A DNA stretch of 64,000 nt from Closterium sp. NIES-65 (GCA_948144175.1 CANXME010000202.1:1203253-1267252); one strand, 5' to 3'. Counted from the stretch's first letter, positions 1 through 11,172 are shown. Program-made: numbers and translations. Notes: generated by a model from the letters alone, not told the origin.

Positions 1-490
1 CTGTCGCAGAGGGCGGAAATGTCCCAATTCGCCATGTCGGCGAATTTTTCCCCCATCTCCGCTAGCTCCACTGGCGAAAAATAGCGGGGGCGCTGCGGGG
101 CCGATCCTGACACGGGGTGGAGGGAAGAAGTCCGATGTCTGCGTGCACGACTCGATGTCGTTGATTGCTGCCGAGTTGGATTCTCATCCGTTAGATCGGC
201 ATCCAATGGCCCTGCACACCCCTCTGTTCCCGCTGTGGGTAAATTGGCTGTCCCAGGTCTTCTCCTCTCCGTCCCTACTCTTGTTGCCTCCGCTCCGTCG
301 CCTTCATCTTCATTTTCACTCTCTGGCTCCGCTTCCGCAGTATACGAGGGGTCATTTCTGTCCCCTTCTTCATTAGCCGCTACCAGAGCAATTAAAGCCC
401 GACGTCCCCCAGCCTGAAACCCATTCTCCGGCCCTCCGCCTGTTCCGCTAACCGCCTGCCTCCTCTCTTCCAGTGCTGCCCGACCTCGTG
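1..490. other. GC-rich stretch upstream of an unrecognised ORF
   Basis: No convincing gene is seen here. Short ORFs at 143-376 and 235-417 overlap in different frames and look like chance products of GC-rich DNA. A pyrimidine tract ending in CAG at 461-473 would serve as a splice acceptor just before the next ORF, so this stretch could be an intron or 5' UTR. The block shares its GC richness with 491-2100 and contrasts with the AT-rich DNA after 2130. Confidence 0.4.
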
Positions 491-1903
491 ATGGTGATTG
501 CTGGAGCTCCCGAGCCGTCGCCAGAGCGCGTTGCCGCCTGGTCGGCAGTGGTCGCCAAGCCTCAGTCTAAGACCGGAAAGGCGACCACGGCGATGAAGCC
601 CCAGGTGCCTCTGGCTCCGAAGCCCTCGACAACATCCGCTGAAAAGCCTCCTCGCCCCGAACCCGTGGCTCCCCTTACCGCAGCTGCCGCTCAGTCTGTG
701 GCCCCTGCTGGTGCTGAGCGGGCCGCCCCGTCCGCGCCAACTGCTCCCCAGGCTCCACTTGAAGCCCCGACAAGGTCTGACGCCGCACTCCCGGCTCCCG
801 CTTCCGTTGGGCCCCCAGCTTCTGGCCCCGAGCCGCAGACTTCTGCGCCTGCCTCGTCCCCGCAGCCGGCGTCCGCCACCACTGGCGGCCCGGCGCACTT
901 GATTGTGCCCCCTGCAGTGGACCCGGCTGCCCCTATTGCGCCTCCCGTGGCTCAGCAGACGCAGATAGCGTCGCAGTCTCGTCCTCCCTCGCCGGACCGT
1001 CGCCTATCTCGCCCCCATTCTCCAGCGCCCCAACAGGATCTGGCGTCCTCCCGCCGCCGGCGGAAATCTCCCCGGCGCAATCAACAGTCGGGTCAGTGGC
1101 AAGCTCACCGTGGCGGTCGCGGTGGCTGGTGGGGTCCTCGCGGTCGCAATGGTGGAGGACCGTATGATCCGCCCGTGAGGATGGCGGATCTCCAACGTGC
1201 GGTAACGACCGCGATGCGTGAGGAGAGGGCTGCTCAGACACAAGGCAGCTCGCACGTTGCCGTTGCCCATGCCGCTCAGCGTCAGGCGGCGCTTCCTGAG
1301 GTTCCGCTTCCTGCTGCACCCGTCCAATCTCGTGTTCCGGCCCCATCGCCTCCCCCTGCTGCTGCGTCTGCTCTTGTTCCAGGGTCGCGGTTGCATCTGC
1401 TGCTAGTCCCGCCCGTGGCAGGAGTAGAATTTGTGGTTGTGGTATGCGGAGCGGCGACGGCAGTTGGCCCGGCTCCTCTTGCCGTTGCGGAGCCATTCCA
1501 GTTCCTTGCGCAGGCGCTGCAACCCCCTCAGGCCCGTGTTCCGGAGGCGACCCTCGGCCAGCTCTTCCGTCTCGCAGAGAGCTTTCACGCACTGCTTCTG
1601 ATACAGGTTCTTTCACATTCGTCTCTCCCTGCGGCCCCCCCTGAGTTGTTCCTGGATCGTCAACGCGATTCTTGCCTGGACGCAGCCAATCAGCTTGCAG
1701 GGCTTCTGGCGCCCGTGCTGGCTGCGCCCGCCGAGGGAGGCGTTGCGGCGGCAGGGCCGCTAGATGAGGCTGTGCGCGGCTTGCGGCGCCATTTGCGTGC
1801 TGGGTCTGGAGCCGCCGCGATCGGCGCAAGCACGCATGTGGTTCGGGAGCTGTGGCACTCCCTGACGGGCGTTCTTCACGCCCTTCGAGCTCACCGCATG
1901 TAG
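491..1903 (+). CDS. Unrecognised Pro/Ala-rich protein with an RG-rich basic patch
   Basis: This is an open frame of about 470 codons on the + strand. The first ATG is at 491; the frame is also open from 473, just after a CAG that could be a splice acceptor. The N-terminal half is low-complexity Pro/Ala/Ser. A basic RG-rich patch, with SRRRRKSPRR followed by GGRGGWWGPRGRNGGG, lies near residues 190-225. The C-terminal third is Leu/Ala-rich and probably helical. No catalytic motif is recognised. The basic patch would suit nucleic-acid binding, for example a Gag-like or ORF1-like product of a retroelement, but this is only inference. The frame ends in TAG at 1901-1903 and two GC hairpins follow. 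It may be an exon of a host gene, an ORF1 remnant or chance coding in GC-rich DNA. Confidence 0.35.
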   Translation: MVIAGAPEPSPERVAAWSAVVAKPQSKTGKATTAMKPQVPLAPKPSTTSAEKPPRPEPVAPLTAAAAQSVAPAGAERAAPSAPTAPQAPLEAPTRSDAALPAPASVGPPASGPEPQTSAPASSPQPASATTGGPAHLIVPPAVDPAAPIAPPVAQQTQIASQSRPPSPDRRLSRPHSPAPQQDLASSRRRRKSPRRNQQSGQWQAHRGGRGGWWGPRGRNGGGPYDPPVRMADLQRAVTTAMREERAAQTQGSSHVAVAHAAQRQAALPEVPLPAAPVQSRVPAPSPPPAAASALVPGSRLHLLLVPPVAGVEFVVVVCGAATAVGPAPLAVAEPFQFLAQALQPPQARVPEATLGQLFRLAESFHALLLIQVLSHSSLPAAPPELFLDRQRDSCLDAANQLAGLLAPVLAAPAEGGVAAAGPLDEAVRGLRRHLRAGSGAAAIGASTHVVRELWHSLTGVLHALRAHRM

Positions 1904-2021
1904 GCGCGGGCTCCGATTGCACCTTCGATGCCATGCCTCTCTAGGTGCTTGACGAAACCGTCATTGTTTGTATTTCCATGCTTAGTATCTTTTGCGTATG
2001 TTTGATCTTGCCGCCCCTCGC

Positions 2022-2069
2022 GCGCGGCCGAAAGCCGCGCTGTCGAGCGTCGGCCGCCGAAGGCGGCCG
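2022..2069 (+). other. Two tandem GC-rich hairpins downstream of the ORF
   Basis: Two perfect inverted repeats lie side by side. The first has GCGCGGC (2022-2028) pairing with GCCGCGC (2034-2040) around CGAAA. The second has CGGCCGCC (2051-2058) pairing with GGCGGCCG (2062-2069) around GAA. Both have short, purine-rich loops. Placed about 120 bp after the stop of the GC-rich ORF, they could be a 3' UTR structure, perhaps a retroelement 3' end, but no partner sequence shows this. Confidence 0.5.
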
Positions 2070-2139
2070 GCGCGAGCCGCTCGGTTAGGAGAGCAAATGA
2101 ACGCTTGAACTGAATAATGAGGCTCAAGAGCCAGGTCCT

Positions 2140-2235
2140 AAGGCCTCTCTCTCTCTCTCTTTCTCCCTCTCTCTCACTCTTACTCGCACTCTCTATCTAT
2201 CTGTCTCTCTTACTCTCACTCGCACTCTCACTATG
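2140..2235 (+). repeat. CT-rich microsatellite
   Basis: Runs of CTCTCT with interspersed CTCACT and CTATCT mark the border between the GC-rich block and the AT-rich host DNA. Confidence 0.8.
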
Positions 2236-2727
2236 TCTTATAGTTGCTATCACGCATTCGTTTTGTTTTCTTGTACATCATCAAACTCTTCCATCTATTG
2301 ATTTTCCATTTCCTAGATCTTATATAACATTATCTCGCGCCTCTATTATCATACACGTAATGTATGTTTCCATCATTGTCATGTACGTTCTTGTCCATAG
2401 GCTAAGATGTGTCCGTTCATTTGTTCATGTACGTTCTTGTTGTACATATTTCTCTCAAGCTTGTACTCGTTTCTTGCGCGCATCGACGACCTTTGCTCTC
2501 TTCAGGATGCATCTATACTTCCTATCATTCATGCAACGTTTCATTGTTTATTATCGTAGGTGCATTCCACATAGAACACTTTCCCTCATACATTTCTTTC
2601 ATGTGACATTCACACATATTTTCTCTATATCCACATGTATTCTAAACCCTTAAAGCATACGGTTGTTGTTGTATGCACTGAATGCGATTACCATTTACGT
2701 GTGTTATATTTCTTCTTTTTGGAACAG
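2236..2727 (+). other. AT-rich DNA upstream of the first recognised host exon
   Basis: No coding feature is supported. The ORF at 2117-2653 is an artefact of pyrimidine-rich sequence. The stretch ends in a T-rich tract and AACAG at 2710-2727, a good splice acceptor, so at least its last part is probably an intron of the gene starting at 2728. Confidence 0.5.
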
Positions 2728-3004
2728 CGTCCCAGTGTTACAAATTTCTCCAAAATGATGACCCTTCTGACGGATTTCAAGGAACCTAGGAATTTCATGG
2801 TGTGCGCGAAGGTCGTTGATGCTCGGCCGCACGACATCGGCAAGGACATGGCGATGGAATTATTATGGAACTGGTGATGTGGGCGGAGACGAAGCCTCCT
2901 ACACCGTGGCCTGTAGAGAAGTGTTACAGGACAATTGGACAGTTCGTGCTTGGAGCGACATACGACATTTGCTCCATCAAATGCCGGCCATCCAAGAAAC
3001 CCGA
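2728..3004 (+). CDS. Host gene exon a (frame-shifted)
   Basis: The exon follows a T-rich acceptor ending AACAG and ends at the donor GTGAGT (3005). Its last part reads in the frame containing PVEKCYRTIGQFVLGATYD and leaves two bases that combine with the first base of the next exon. Its middle part reads sensibly only in another frame (FMVCAKVVDARPHDIG). Two offset indels around 2780 and 2850 would explain this. It is the most 5' block I can support. Confidence 0.5.
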
Positions 3005-3325
3005 GTGAGTGTATTTGGTTCATCGTGTTTTGTTAGTAAATGTAACTGTTCAAATTTATCGTGTGCACAATTTTTTATTTTTCTTTGCTATTCTCATTAA
3101 ACTATCTTTCCACAATGCATTTGAGTACTATTGTTATGATCTACCTACCATGTTCATGTAGTGCAACATGTTCATGTTCATGTTCATCTAGAGCATCATG
3201 TTCATGTAGAGCATCATGGTCATGTTCATGTAGACAAAATCTACACAATTCAAGCAATATCGCTGACAAGTATCATTGTATTCACGACGCATACACACTT
3301 TTTATGTTCCATACACATTCTTCAG

Positions 3326-3479
3326 ATATACCGTTGGAGAGTTGGGTGGTGAACTTTTGTGGGTGCACGGTAAATCGCATGCTCGCATGTCGCTCGAAGA
3401 AGACAACATTCCTTTGAGTCTCTTCACTCCCACGCCCCTGTCTGCACTGTTCTCATCCGATCCAATCGCACGTCGTCAG
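3326..3479 (+). CDS. Host gene exon b
   Basis: Acceptor TTCAG at 3321-3325 and donor GTTTGT at 3480. It encodes about 51 residues including YTVGELGGELLWVHGKSHAR and ends in phase 0 on CAG, matching the next exon at 10075 across the intron that E1 invaded. Confidence 0.65.
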
Positions 3480-3788
3480 GTTTGTGTTCATATCAAATCG
3501 TACAATCTAATGCAACATCATTATGTAATAGCATAATTTATTATGTCATTTTTCACACACTATGTAAGCCACATTATCTACTATAATGATGCGAAAATAT
3601 ATAGCATAGTTCTGTAACACACTTTCTTACGTTTCCCATTGATTGAGCCATTCTATAACTTTTTTATCCTCATTATAACACACATACTTATGCCAATGAG
3701 CTTAAATATAAGTTATGTTCATTAACCCATTTTTTCAATTTCCACCTTTTATACAAGATTGACACTCGTTTTACCTTGCACTTGTTTC
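3480..3788 (+). other. Host intron, left half (E1 target)
   Basis: AT-rich sequence with no coding signal. It ends with GTTTC (3784-3788), the left copy of the E1 target duplication. Confidence 0.7.
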
Positions 3789-3914
3789 TGTCAAACATTA
3801 TATATGTTGTTGTAGTTGTTTAGGCTACAGTGGGTTAGCCTATAGGGGGTACACATTTCTAGGTTTTCATACTTAAACTCATTTCACTGCTAGTTCATTC
3901 ATCCTTGTTCAACA
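3789..3914 (+). repeat. E1 5' LTR (126 bp)
   Basis: Starts TGTCAAAC and ends TTCAACA. A TATA-like ATTATATATG lies near its start, the likely core promoter. Confidence 0.93.
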
Positions 3915-3959
3915 TGGTATAGAGCAGGTCCTTCCTAGGACCGATTTTTTTTAGGGCCC
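3915..3959 (+). promoter_or_regulatory. E1 primer site, hairpin and GGGCCC palindrome
   Basis: TGGTATAGAGC resembles the complement of the plant initiator Met tRNA 3' end (TGGTATCAGAGC). It is followed by GGTCC (3927-3931) pairing with GGACC (3938-3942), a T-run, and GGGCCC at 3954-3959. The same order occurs in the sister elements. Confidence 0.75.
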
Positions 3960-4019
3960 ACCACCTACCTACCTACCTACGCCCTAGGGCGCCTCGGCTT
4001 TCACGCCCCTAGAGGCCCC

Positions 4020-4720
4020 ATCGGCCCCGCGCTCTAGCCCCTAGAGGCCCGTGTCGCCCCCGCGCTCGTCCTTAACGGCCTCGAAACGGCCTCGGCTTAA
4101 CCCTAGAGGCCCGCGTTGGCCCCGCGCTCGTCCCTTCCGGCTCCGATCAGCCCCGCGCTCGTCCCTCACGGCCCCGATAGGCCCCGCGCTAGCCCTTAGA
4201 GGCCCACGTCGGCCCCGCGCTCGTCCCTTATGGCCCTGATCGGCCCCGCGCTCGTCCCTTACGGCTCCGTTGGCCCCGCGCTCGTCCCTTACGGCCCCGT
4301 CGGCCCCGCGCTCGTCCCTTACGGCCCCGATCGGCCTCGATCGGCCCCACGCTCGTCCCTCACGGCCCCAATAGGCCCCGCGCTTGCCCTTAGCGCCCAC
4401 GTCGGCCCCGCGCTCGTCCCTCATGGCCCCACCCGCTCCCCGCGCTCGCCCTTAGCGGCCCCGAACGGCCCCACCCAGAACGAGTCGCCCGAACCGAGCA
4501 GCCCGGACCGAGCCGACCCGAGCCGCCCAGCCCTAACGGAACCGAGCCGCCCGACCCGAGCCGCCAGCCCTAACCGACCCGAGCCGCCCGAACCGAGCCG
4601 CCCGAACTGAGCCGCGCCGCCCGACCCGAGCCGCCCGAACCGAGCCGCGCCGCCCTACCTATACCGAGCCGCGCCGCCCTACCTGTACCGAGCCGCGCCG
4701 CCCTACCTACCCTACTGCTC
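4020..4720 (+). repeat. E1 leader minisatellites
   Basis: 4020-4440 repeats a unit around GGCCCCGCGCTCGTCCCTTA with varying spacers. 4480-4720 repeats GAGCCGCCCGACC-like units. ORFs here are products of the repeat. The region lies between the primer site and the gag start at 4747. Confidence 0.85.
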
Positions 4721-4746
4721 CTACTGCTTTTCCTACTGCTACTACC

Positions 4747-7700
4747 ATGGCTAGCCCTCCTGTGCTAGCCTTCAATGCTGAGGGCCGCCCAGTGAAGTTC
4801 GACACCTGGCTTGATGACCTACACCTGTTCCTACAGCTCACTGCCAAGGAAGACATCTCGCTGTACGATCACGCCTTAGGCCACGCTACTGCTCCTGCTG
4901 CTACTGCTGACAGCACTGCCCGCTCACAGTGGCAGACTCGTGACGCCCAAGCTCACTTTGGGCAGCACAAGACTGCACAGGCACAGTACACTGCTGTTGT
5001 TGCCCGCTACTCCTCACCGGCCTCTGCCGCTCTAGGCCGTCTCTCTCTTCCCTACCTCTTCCCCGACTTAGCTTCCTTCCACACTGTCGCTGATCTCATT
5101 ACCCACCTCCGCACTGGTGAGGCTCGCTTCCGCGCCGCTATGCCTGATGAGTTCCTTGCCAAGAACCCACCTCCCCTCGTTCTCTACGAACTTGGTGGCA
5201 GGTTGTGCACTCCAGGACGCGGGTGTTCACCAGTTCACCCCTGCCTACGAGCGTGTCACACACTGCACGTGTGCCCGTACAGGCCGCCACTTGGCTACCT
5301 TCACCCCGCAGCCGGGGTCGGACCTGTACACACTGACTACTGCCCCCCCTCAGGTCGCTGCGTCTGCATCTGCGTCTGCGTCAGGTCAGCTGTCCGCCCC
5401 CTGCTCGTGTCGCTCTCTAGCACACGAGACAGTCCTCTGGCACCACCGACTAGGCCACCCGTCTGTGCAGCGCCTTCGTGCCATGCACTCCCGGTACCTT
5501 GTCTCCGGTCTTCCCAGGGTCCTCCCTCCCCTCCCACCCTCGCCTGCTCCTCCCTGTCTTCCCTGTGTTGAGGGGCGGCAGAGCGCCGCTCCTCACTCCT
5601 CCTCGTTTCCCCCGACGACTGCTCCTTTGCAGACGCTCCACATGGACGTGTGGGGCCCAGCCCGCGTCCGTGGTCAGGGTCAGGAGAGGTACTTCCTGAT
5701 CATTGTTGACGACTACTCGCGCTACACCACGGTCTTCCCCTTGCGCACCAAGGGTGAGATCCCTGATGTTTTGATCCCTTAGATCCGCAGAGCTCGTCTC
5801 CAGCTCAGCGAGCGTTTCCGCTCGGAGTTTCCTGTCCTGCGCTTGCACTCTGATGGAGGTGGTGAGTTCTCCTCCGACCTCTTGGCAGCCTACTATGCTG
5901 AGCACGGCATAGAGCAGTCGTTCACGCTTCCGGCCTCTCCACAGCAGAATGGGGTTGCGGAGCGCCGCATTGGCCTGGTCATGGAGGTCGCTCGTACCTC
6001 CTTGATCCATGCGGCTGCCCCCCACTTTCTGTGGCCGTTTGCGGTCCGGTACGCTGCGCATCAGCTCAACCTCTGGCCCCGTGTCTCCTTGCCGGAGACC
6101 TCGCCCACACTGCTGTGGACGGGGGAGGTTGGCGATGCGTCGCGTTTCCGGGTCTGGGGATCTCGAGCTTTTGTCCGCGATTCATCTGCGGACAAGCTCT
6201 CCTCTCGTGCTGTTCCCTGCGTCTTCCTTGGCTTTGTTCCGGACGCGCCTGGTTGGCAGTTTTACCACGCCACCTCGCGCCGGGTCTTGCCCTCTCAGGA
6301 CGTCACTTTTGACGAGTCTGTCCCCTACTATCGCCTCATCCCCTACCGCACTGCCTCGCTCCCACCCCCGCCTCTCTTCCTCGCGCCAGGTCCTGCTGTC
6401 GTAGACCCCCTCCCCCCTCAGGGTGCCGCTCCCTCAGGTGTGTCCCAGGTAGACCCCGTCGAGCCTGTTGAGGTTGCTGTCGACTCTCGTCCTGCTGGGG
6501 GTGCTGAGCCAGGGGGTGCGGACTCTAGGGGTGCTGAGCCTGGGGGTGCGGACTCTGGGGGTGCTGAGCTTGGGGGTGCGGACTCTGAGGGTGCTGAGGC
6601 TGGGGGTACGGAGACTAGGGGTACTGAGCCTGGGGGTGCTGAGCCTGGGGGTGCGGTGCCTGGGGGTGCTGAGCCTGGGGGTGTGGTGCCTGGGGGTGCT
6701 GAGCCTGGGGGTGCTGGGTCTGGGGGTTCTGACTCTGGCGGTGCTGGTCCTGAGGGTACTTCACCTGGCCGAGACCTCTCCTCGGAGCAGTTGCGTGAGT
6801 GGTACTTACAGTACTGCAGCCTCCGGAGAGGTACCTATGGGACCAGGCGCACTACAGGGACTGGTGCTGGTACTTCTCCTCCTAGTCGGGAGCTCCCCTC
6901 TCGTGAGCGGATCCGTGAGTGGTACGAGCGCCGTTGCACACTTCGGAGTGGTGCGCCTCGTCTCACGGACCCGGCTGCTGCTGGTGCTCCGGACCCGGGC
7001 GTTGGAGCTGCGGCAGGTGCTGTGGACCCTGGTGTTGGAGGTGCTACTGGTGCTGAGGACCCGGGCGTTGGAGCTGCGGCTGGAGCTGTGGACCCTGGTG
7101 TTGGAGCTGCTGCTGGTACTGTGGACCTGGGAGTTGGAGGTGCTACTGGTGCTGAGGACCCGGGTGTTGGAGCTGCGGCTGGTGCTGTGGACCCTGGTGT
7201 TGGAGTCCCTACTGGTGCTGCGGACTCGGGCGTTGGTGCTGAGGTGGGTACTGAGGACCTTGGCGTTGGAGCTGCTGCTGGTTCTGGTACTGCCGTTGGG
7301 GGTACTGGTCCTGTCCAAGCTGTGTCTGGAGTCGCCGTGCGCCCTCAGCCGTACTTCGTTCCGCTCCTTCAGCAGGTTCTTGGTCTCTCGCCTCCTCCTG
7401 GTCCTCCTCCCTTAGCGTGTTCACGGCCTGTCCAGTCACAGAAATAGTTGCAGCCGGCCTCCCCACTGCCTGCTCCTTCTCCTTACACTAGTCCTACTGG
7501 TGGTCTTACTGAGCGTCGTGAGTCTGCATCTCGTCCTGTGTCGCCTGACAGTCCTGCTAGTGCTAGTGCTCGTACTTCGCGTCAGCGTCCTCCTCCTGTC
7601 CATGGCACGCACCGGATGTCTCTGCGTCCGTCTACTGCTCCTCTACGTGCCCCTTTGCCTTCACCTCCTGAGTCCTCTCTTCCTGTTCTTGCCGACCCGG

Positions 7701-9582
7701 AGTCGGACTCTCTCCGTGCTGCCAGTACTACTGTCACGCGTCTCCTTGATACTGTCGTCACTGACCCTTCTTTCGAGTCTACTGCTGCGTCTGCCCTTGT
7801 TACTGAGCTCGTCGACTTTGCTGCTCGCTGTCGTCTAGACTACGCTGCTAGTCTTGTCGCTGAGTCTCAGTCTGTCTGTCCTCCGTCCGTCGGGGGTGAG
7901 TGTGCCCTTGGCACGGACGTCCTTGAGGACAGGCCAGTGTCTGGCTGCTGCTTCACCTCATCTGGTGTCCGTACTGCTTACCCCTGAGGGAGACCCGGAT
8001 GCACTTGACATCCCGACTCCGCGCTCTTACGCGGAGGCGATAGAGGGTCCCTACTCCTCTCAGTGGCAGGCAGCATGCAGAGATGGCTTCCTGGAAGTCC
8101 ACAGGCACCTACGTTGACGCTGTTCCCCCTCCTGGGGCGAACATCCTCAGTGGCATGTGGCTCTTCAGGGTGAAGCGGCCGCCGGGTTCTCCGCCTGTCT
8201 TCAAGGCGCGTTACGTGGCTCGTGGCTTCAGTCAGCGGCAGGGAGTTGACTACTTTCAGACCTTCTCCCCCACCCCGAACATGACCACTCTTTGGGAACT
8301 GCTGCACGTTGCTGCTCACCGTGACTACGAGCTGCACTCGCTCGACTTCAGCACAGCTTTCTTGCAGGCAGCCTGCACGAGGAGATCTGGCTGCGCCGCC
8401 CACCTGGCTTCACTGGGTCTTTCCCTCCTGGTACCTAGTGGAGTCTCCGGCGTCCAGACTACGGTCTCCGCCAGGCGCCACGTGAGTGGCACGACACACT
8501 GAGGACTACACTTGCGGCTCTTGGGTTCGCTCCTTCTACTGCCGACCCGTCGCTGTTTCTGCGCACTGACACCTCTCTGCCGCCGTTCTACATCCTCGTG
8601 TACGTCGACGACTTGGTCTTTGCCACAGCTGACACTACTAGACTCGCCTACGTGAAGTCCGAGCTGCAGAAGAGACACACGTGCACTGACCTGGGTGAAC
8701 TGCGCAGCTACCTTGGTTTGCAGATCACCCGGGACAGAGCACGCCGCACCATTACCCTGACTCAGTCACACATGGTGTAGCAGGTCCTTTAGCGCTTCGG
8801 CTTCACGTACTCCTCGCCTCAAGCCACTCCTTTGTCCACTCGCCACTCGCTCTCAGCTCTGCCTTCGGATGAGTCCGTAGAGTCGAGTGGCCCGTACCCA
8901 GAGCTTGTTGGCTGTCTCATGTACTTGATGACCTGCACACGACCTGACCTTGCTTACCCTCTTAGCATTCTTGCACGCTATGTTGCTCCTGGGAGACACC
9001 GACCAGAGCACATGGCTGCAGCAAAGAGGGTATTGCGCTACTTGTGCAGTACGTGGGCATGGGACTAGTGCTTGGAGGGCGGAGTCCAGTGGTCCTCACT
9101 GGACAGGCAGACGCTTCTTGGGCTGACGACCAGGCTACGCAGCGGTCATCAGAGGGTTACACCTTCAGCCTTGGTTCCGGCTCTGTTTCGTGGCGGGCTA
9201 CTCGCTCGTCTTCTGTTCTCGGCTCCACTTGTGAGGCTGAGATCTACGCAGGGGCCATGGCTGCTCAGGAGCTTTGCTGGCTCACCTACCTGCTGACCGA
9301 CCTTGGAGAGCCGCCTCGTTCTCCTCCAGTCCTGTATGTCGACAACAAGGCCATGCTGGCCTTGTGTCGAGAGCAGAGACTGGAGCACAGAACAAAGCAC
9401 ATTTCTCTCCGCTACTTCCTTGCTCGTGAGCTACAGTAGCGTGGCCAGTTGCGACTTGCGTACGTGGCCTCTAAGGCCAACACTGCTGATGTCTTCACCA
9501 AGGCACTTCCGCCTTGTGATCATCAGCGCTGCTGTATCCAGCTGGGTCTTGTGTCTGTCTTGCCTCACTTGCTCTCCTCTTG
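4747..9582 (+). pseudogene. E1 gag-pol remnant
   Basis: Gag starts at ATG 4747 (MASPPVLAFNAEG) and runs to KNPPP near 5170. There the sequence jumps to the end of the protease region (FSTNLVAG). The following blocks are the HHCC and integrase core with HSDGGGEF and NGVAERRI near 5840-5970, a GGAEPGG-type repeat (6490-6770), a second Gly/Val/Ala repeat (6980-7290), reverse transcriptase (8080-8780; YVDD near 8600) and RNase H to about 9580. Frames change at least four times. TAG codons lie at 5780, 7445, 8778, 8790 and 9437; four of the five correspond to CAG in sister copies. No functional polyprotein can be made. Confidence 0.9.
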
Positions 9583-9794
9583 ACCCTCTTTGTACTGTTA
9601 CATATATATGTATATATTACTGCTCTTGCTTGTTTAGTCTTATATATATATGTTCTCCTGCATGTGAACTGGCCTTGTGGCCTTGAACTTGTGCTCGGAC
9701 TGTGTGGTGACATTGTGATCCACCCTGAGCTTGCTTTGCTTTACTTGACTGGTCTTGTGACCCCTTGTTCTCCCCCACTTCGCCTATGGGGGTG

Positions 9795-9921
9795 TGTCAA
9801 ACATTATATATGCTGTTGTAGTTGTTTAGGCTACAGTGGGTTAGCCTATAGGGGGTACACATTTCTAGGTTTTCATACTTGTACTCATTTCACTGCTAGT
9901 TCATTCATCCTTGTTCAACAG
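9795..9921 (+). repeat. E1 3' LTR (127 bp)
   Basis: Matches 3789-3914 apart from three substitutions and one inserted T. It is followed by the right target copy GTTTC (9922-9926). Confidence 0.93.
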
Positions 9922-9926
9922 TTTCT

Positions 9927-10074
9927 TAGTCCTTTTAAAAGTACACTTTTTTGTTCACAAATACTCGCAACCTCTTAGCATGCGTTGGCGTGTGTACACC
10001 CAGATTGTCTATCATAGTTTTGCAATCACATATGCATTCAGTCGTTTTCATGCATCCTTCATCGGCCTCTACAG
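9927..10074 (+). other. Host intron, right half after E1
   Basis: AT-rich intron sequence ending in the acceptor CTACAG. Confidence 0.65.
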
Positions 10075-10322
10075 GTGGCCTCTTTCATTGTCAAACTAAA
10101 GATTCGAAAAGTGGAGTCGGGTTTCATGTCGCGAGCCGTGTGTCAGGTTAGCGATGCGAGCGGATCGTACGGCCTAATAGCATTAGGTTCATCTGCGGAC
10201 TACATCATACGGCTGGTGGAGGAGGAGAAATCGCTGACCATGACTTCCCAGATGGAAACATCAGTCGTCATGTGGATCACTGAGCTCTTCCAGAACGACA
10301 AACAGATTATGACGACCAAAAG
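10075..10322 (+). CDS. Host gene exon c, OB-fold-like patch
   Basis: Acceptor CTACAG before 10075; the donor GTGCAT at 10323 is weak. It encodes 82 residues plus two bases, including SRAVCQVSDASGSYGLIALG, which resembles the strand and glycine pattern of nucleic-acid-binding OB domains. That resemblance is weak and by eye only. The phase joins perfectly to 10449. Confidence 0.7.
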
Positions 10323-10448
10323 GTGCATTAGTGTATAATACATCTGTGATGTCTATGTATTTCAAATTCGCTACATAGTAGTGCTTTATTTTCTCAGATT
10401 GATAATAAATTGTCTTATCGTGTCACTTACTCCATGCATTTATGTTAG

Positions 10449-10556
10449 GTCGAGGATCATCAAGATCACTGACAGCGCTGTCATTGCTCGTATTGCCCCA
10501 ACCGTCGACCCACTGCCCCTGCCTGCATCTCCTGTTGACTTCGGCATTGTCACATC
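10449..10556 (+). CDS. Host gene exon d
   Basis: Acceptor GTTAG and donor GTAAGT. It encodes SRIIKITDSAVIARIAPTVD and a Pro-rich end. Both ends are in phase with exons c and e. Confidence 0.7.
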
Positions 10557-10838
10557 GTAAGTTCATCCCACAGTTTCTTATATTTTCATACTCTTATGCA
10601 TTCCTGGGCTATTATGATGTTGTTACTCTTTGCTGTCTATTTTATCGTTCATACCAAATATGTCTAATTCTGTATCTGTCGTATGCATTGTTTACTTTGA
10701 CTATTTTTCTTTGTTCCTCGTTGTCTCTTTGCTAAAAAAAAGTTATGTATATCTTAAGTTAATTTGTACTTCTACTGTTATTTAATTATGTTGCTTGCAT
10801 AATTGCATATGTCATTCTTGTATACAATATTCAAACAG

Positions 10839-11039
10839 TGTGGGAGCAGTGACTAACAATGCTCTCGCATTGGGACGAGACGTCGTATGCACACTTAGCG
10901 TGGATATCCGCGACACTCGGACCACTACAGAGTGGACTTGTACATTCAGCCCACCAGAGGATTGCACGAAAGTGTGCCGTTTGCCTGCGGGTTGGGATTG
11001 CTCGAGTGATGCGTGGCTTTGCGATGACGGGCATATCAT
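10839..11039 (+). CDS. Host gene exon e, 5' part, cut by E2
   Basis: Acceptor CAAACAG before 10839. The frame continues from exon d and encodes a Cys-rich stretch with TCTFSPPEDCTKVC followed by WDC and WLCD, possibly a metal-binding site. E2 inserted at 11039/11040 with target duplication ATCAT. A diverged copy of this exon start and its upstream intron occurs at 35019-35137 and 36987-37075. Confidence 0.65.
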
Positions 11040-11172
11040 TGTCAGATGATTATATTGCTGATGCATATATTTAGGCTGTAGTGGGGTAGCCCATAGGGGG
11101 TACAACCCAATTAGGGTTGGTACTTGTACTCGTTTCATTTCATAGTGCACTCATTCCTCTCTCAACTCCACA
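11040..11172 (+). repeat. E2 5' LTR (133 bp)
   Basis: TGTCAGATGATT to CTCCACA. Contains a TATA-like CATATATTTAGG and the inverted repeat AACCC-AATTA-GGGTT seen in sister LTRs. Confidence 0.95.

Larger units (their letters stand above)
3789..9921 (+). mobile_element. E1: Ty1/copia LTR retrotransposon, degenerate
   Basis: A 6.1-kb element with LTRs at 3789-3914 and 9795-9921, TG..CA ends and a 5-bp target duplication GTTTC (3784-3788, 9922-9926). The primer site TGGTATAGAGC starts at 3915, and a purine stretch ATGGGGGTG lies directly before the 3' LTR. The LTRs differ by three substitutions and one single-base indel. Its coding region is the most decayed of its family: about 1.3 kb from Gag to protease is missing, and there are several frameshifts and TAG codons. 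It sits in an intron of the host gene, in the same orientation. Confidence 0.95.

Noticed and set aside
2117..2653. 178-codon ORF rich in Ser/Leu/Tyr
   Set aside because: Produced by CT-rich microsatellite and AT-rich DNA; no protein-like pattern.
10795..11150. ORF at 10859-11074 as an alternative reading of exon e
   Set aside because: It is out of phase with the preceding exons and meets a stop just past the E2 insertion point.
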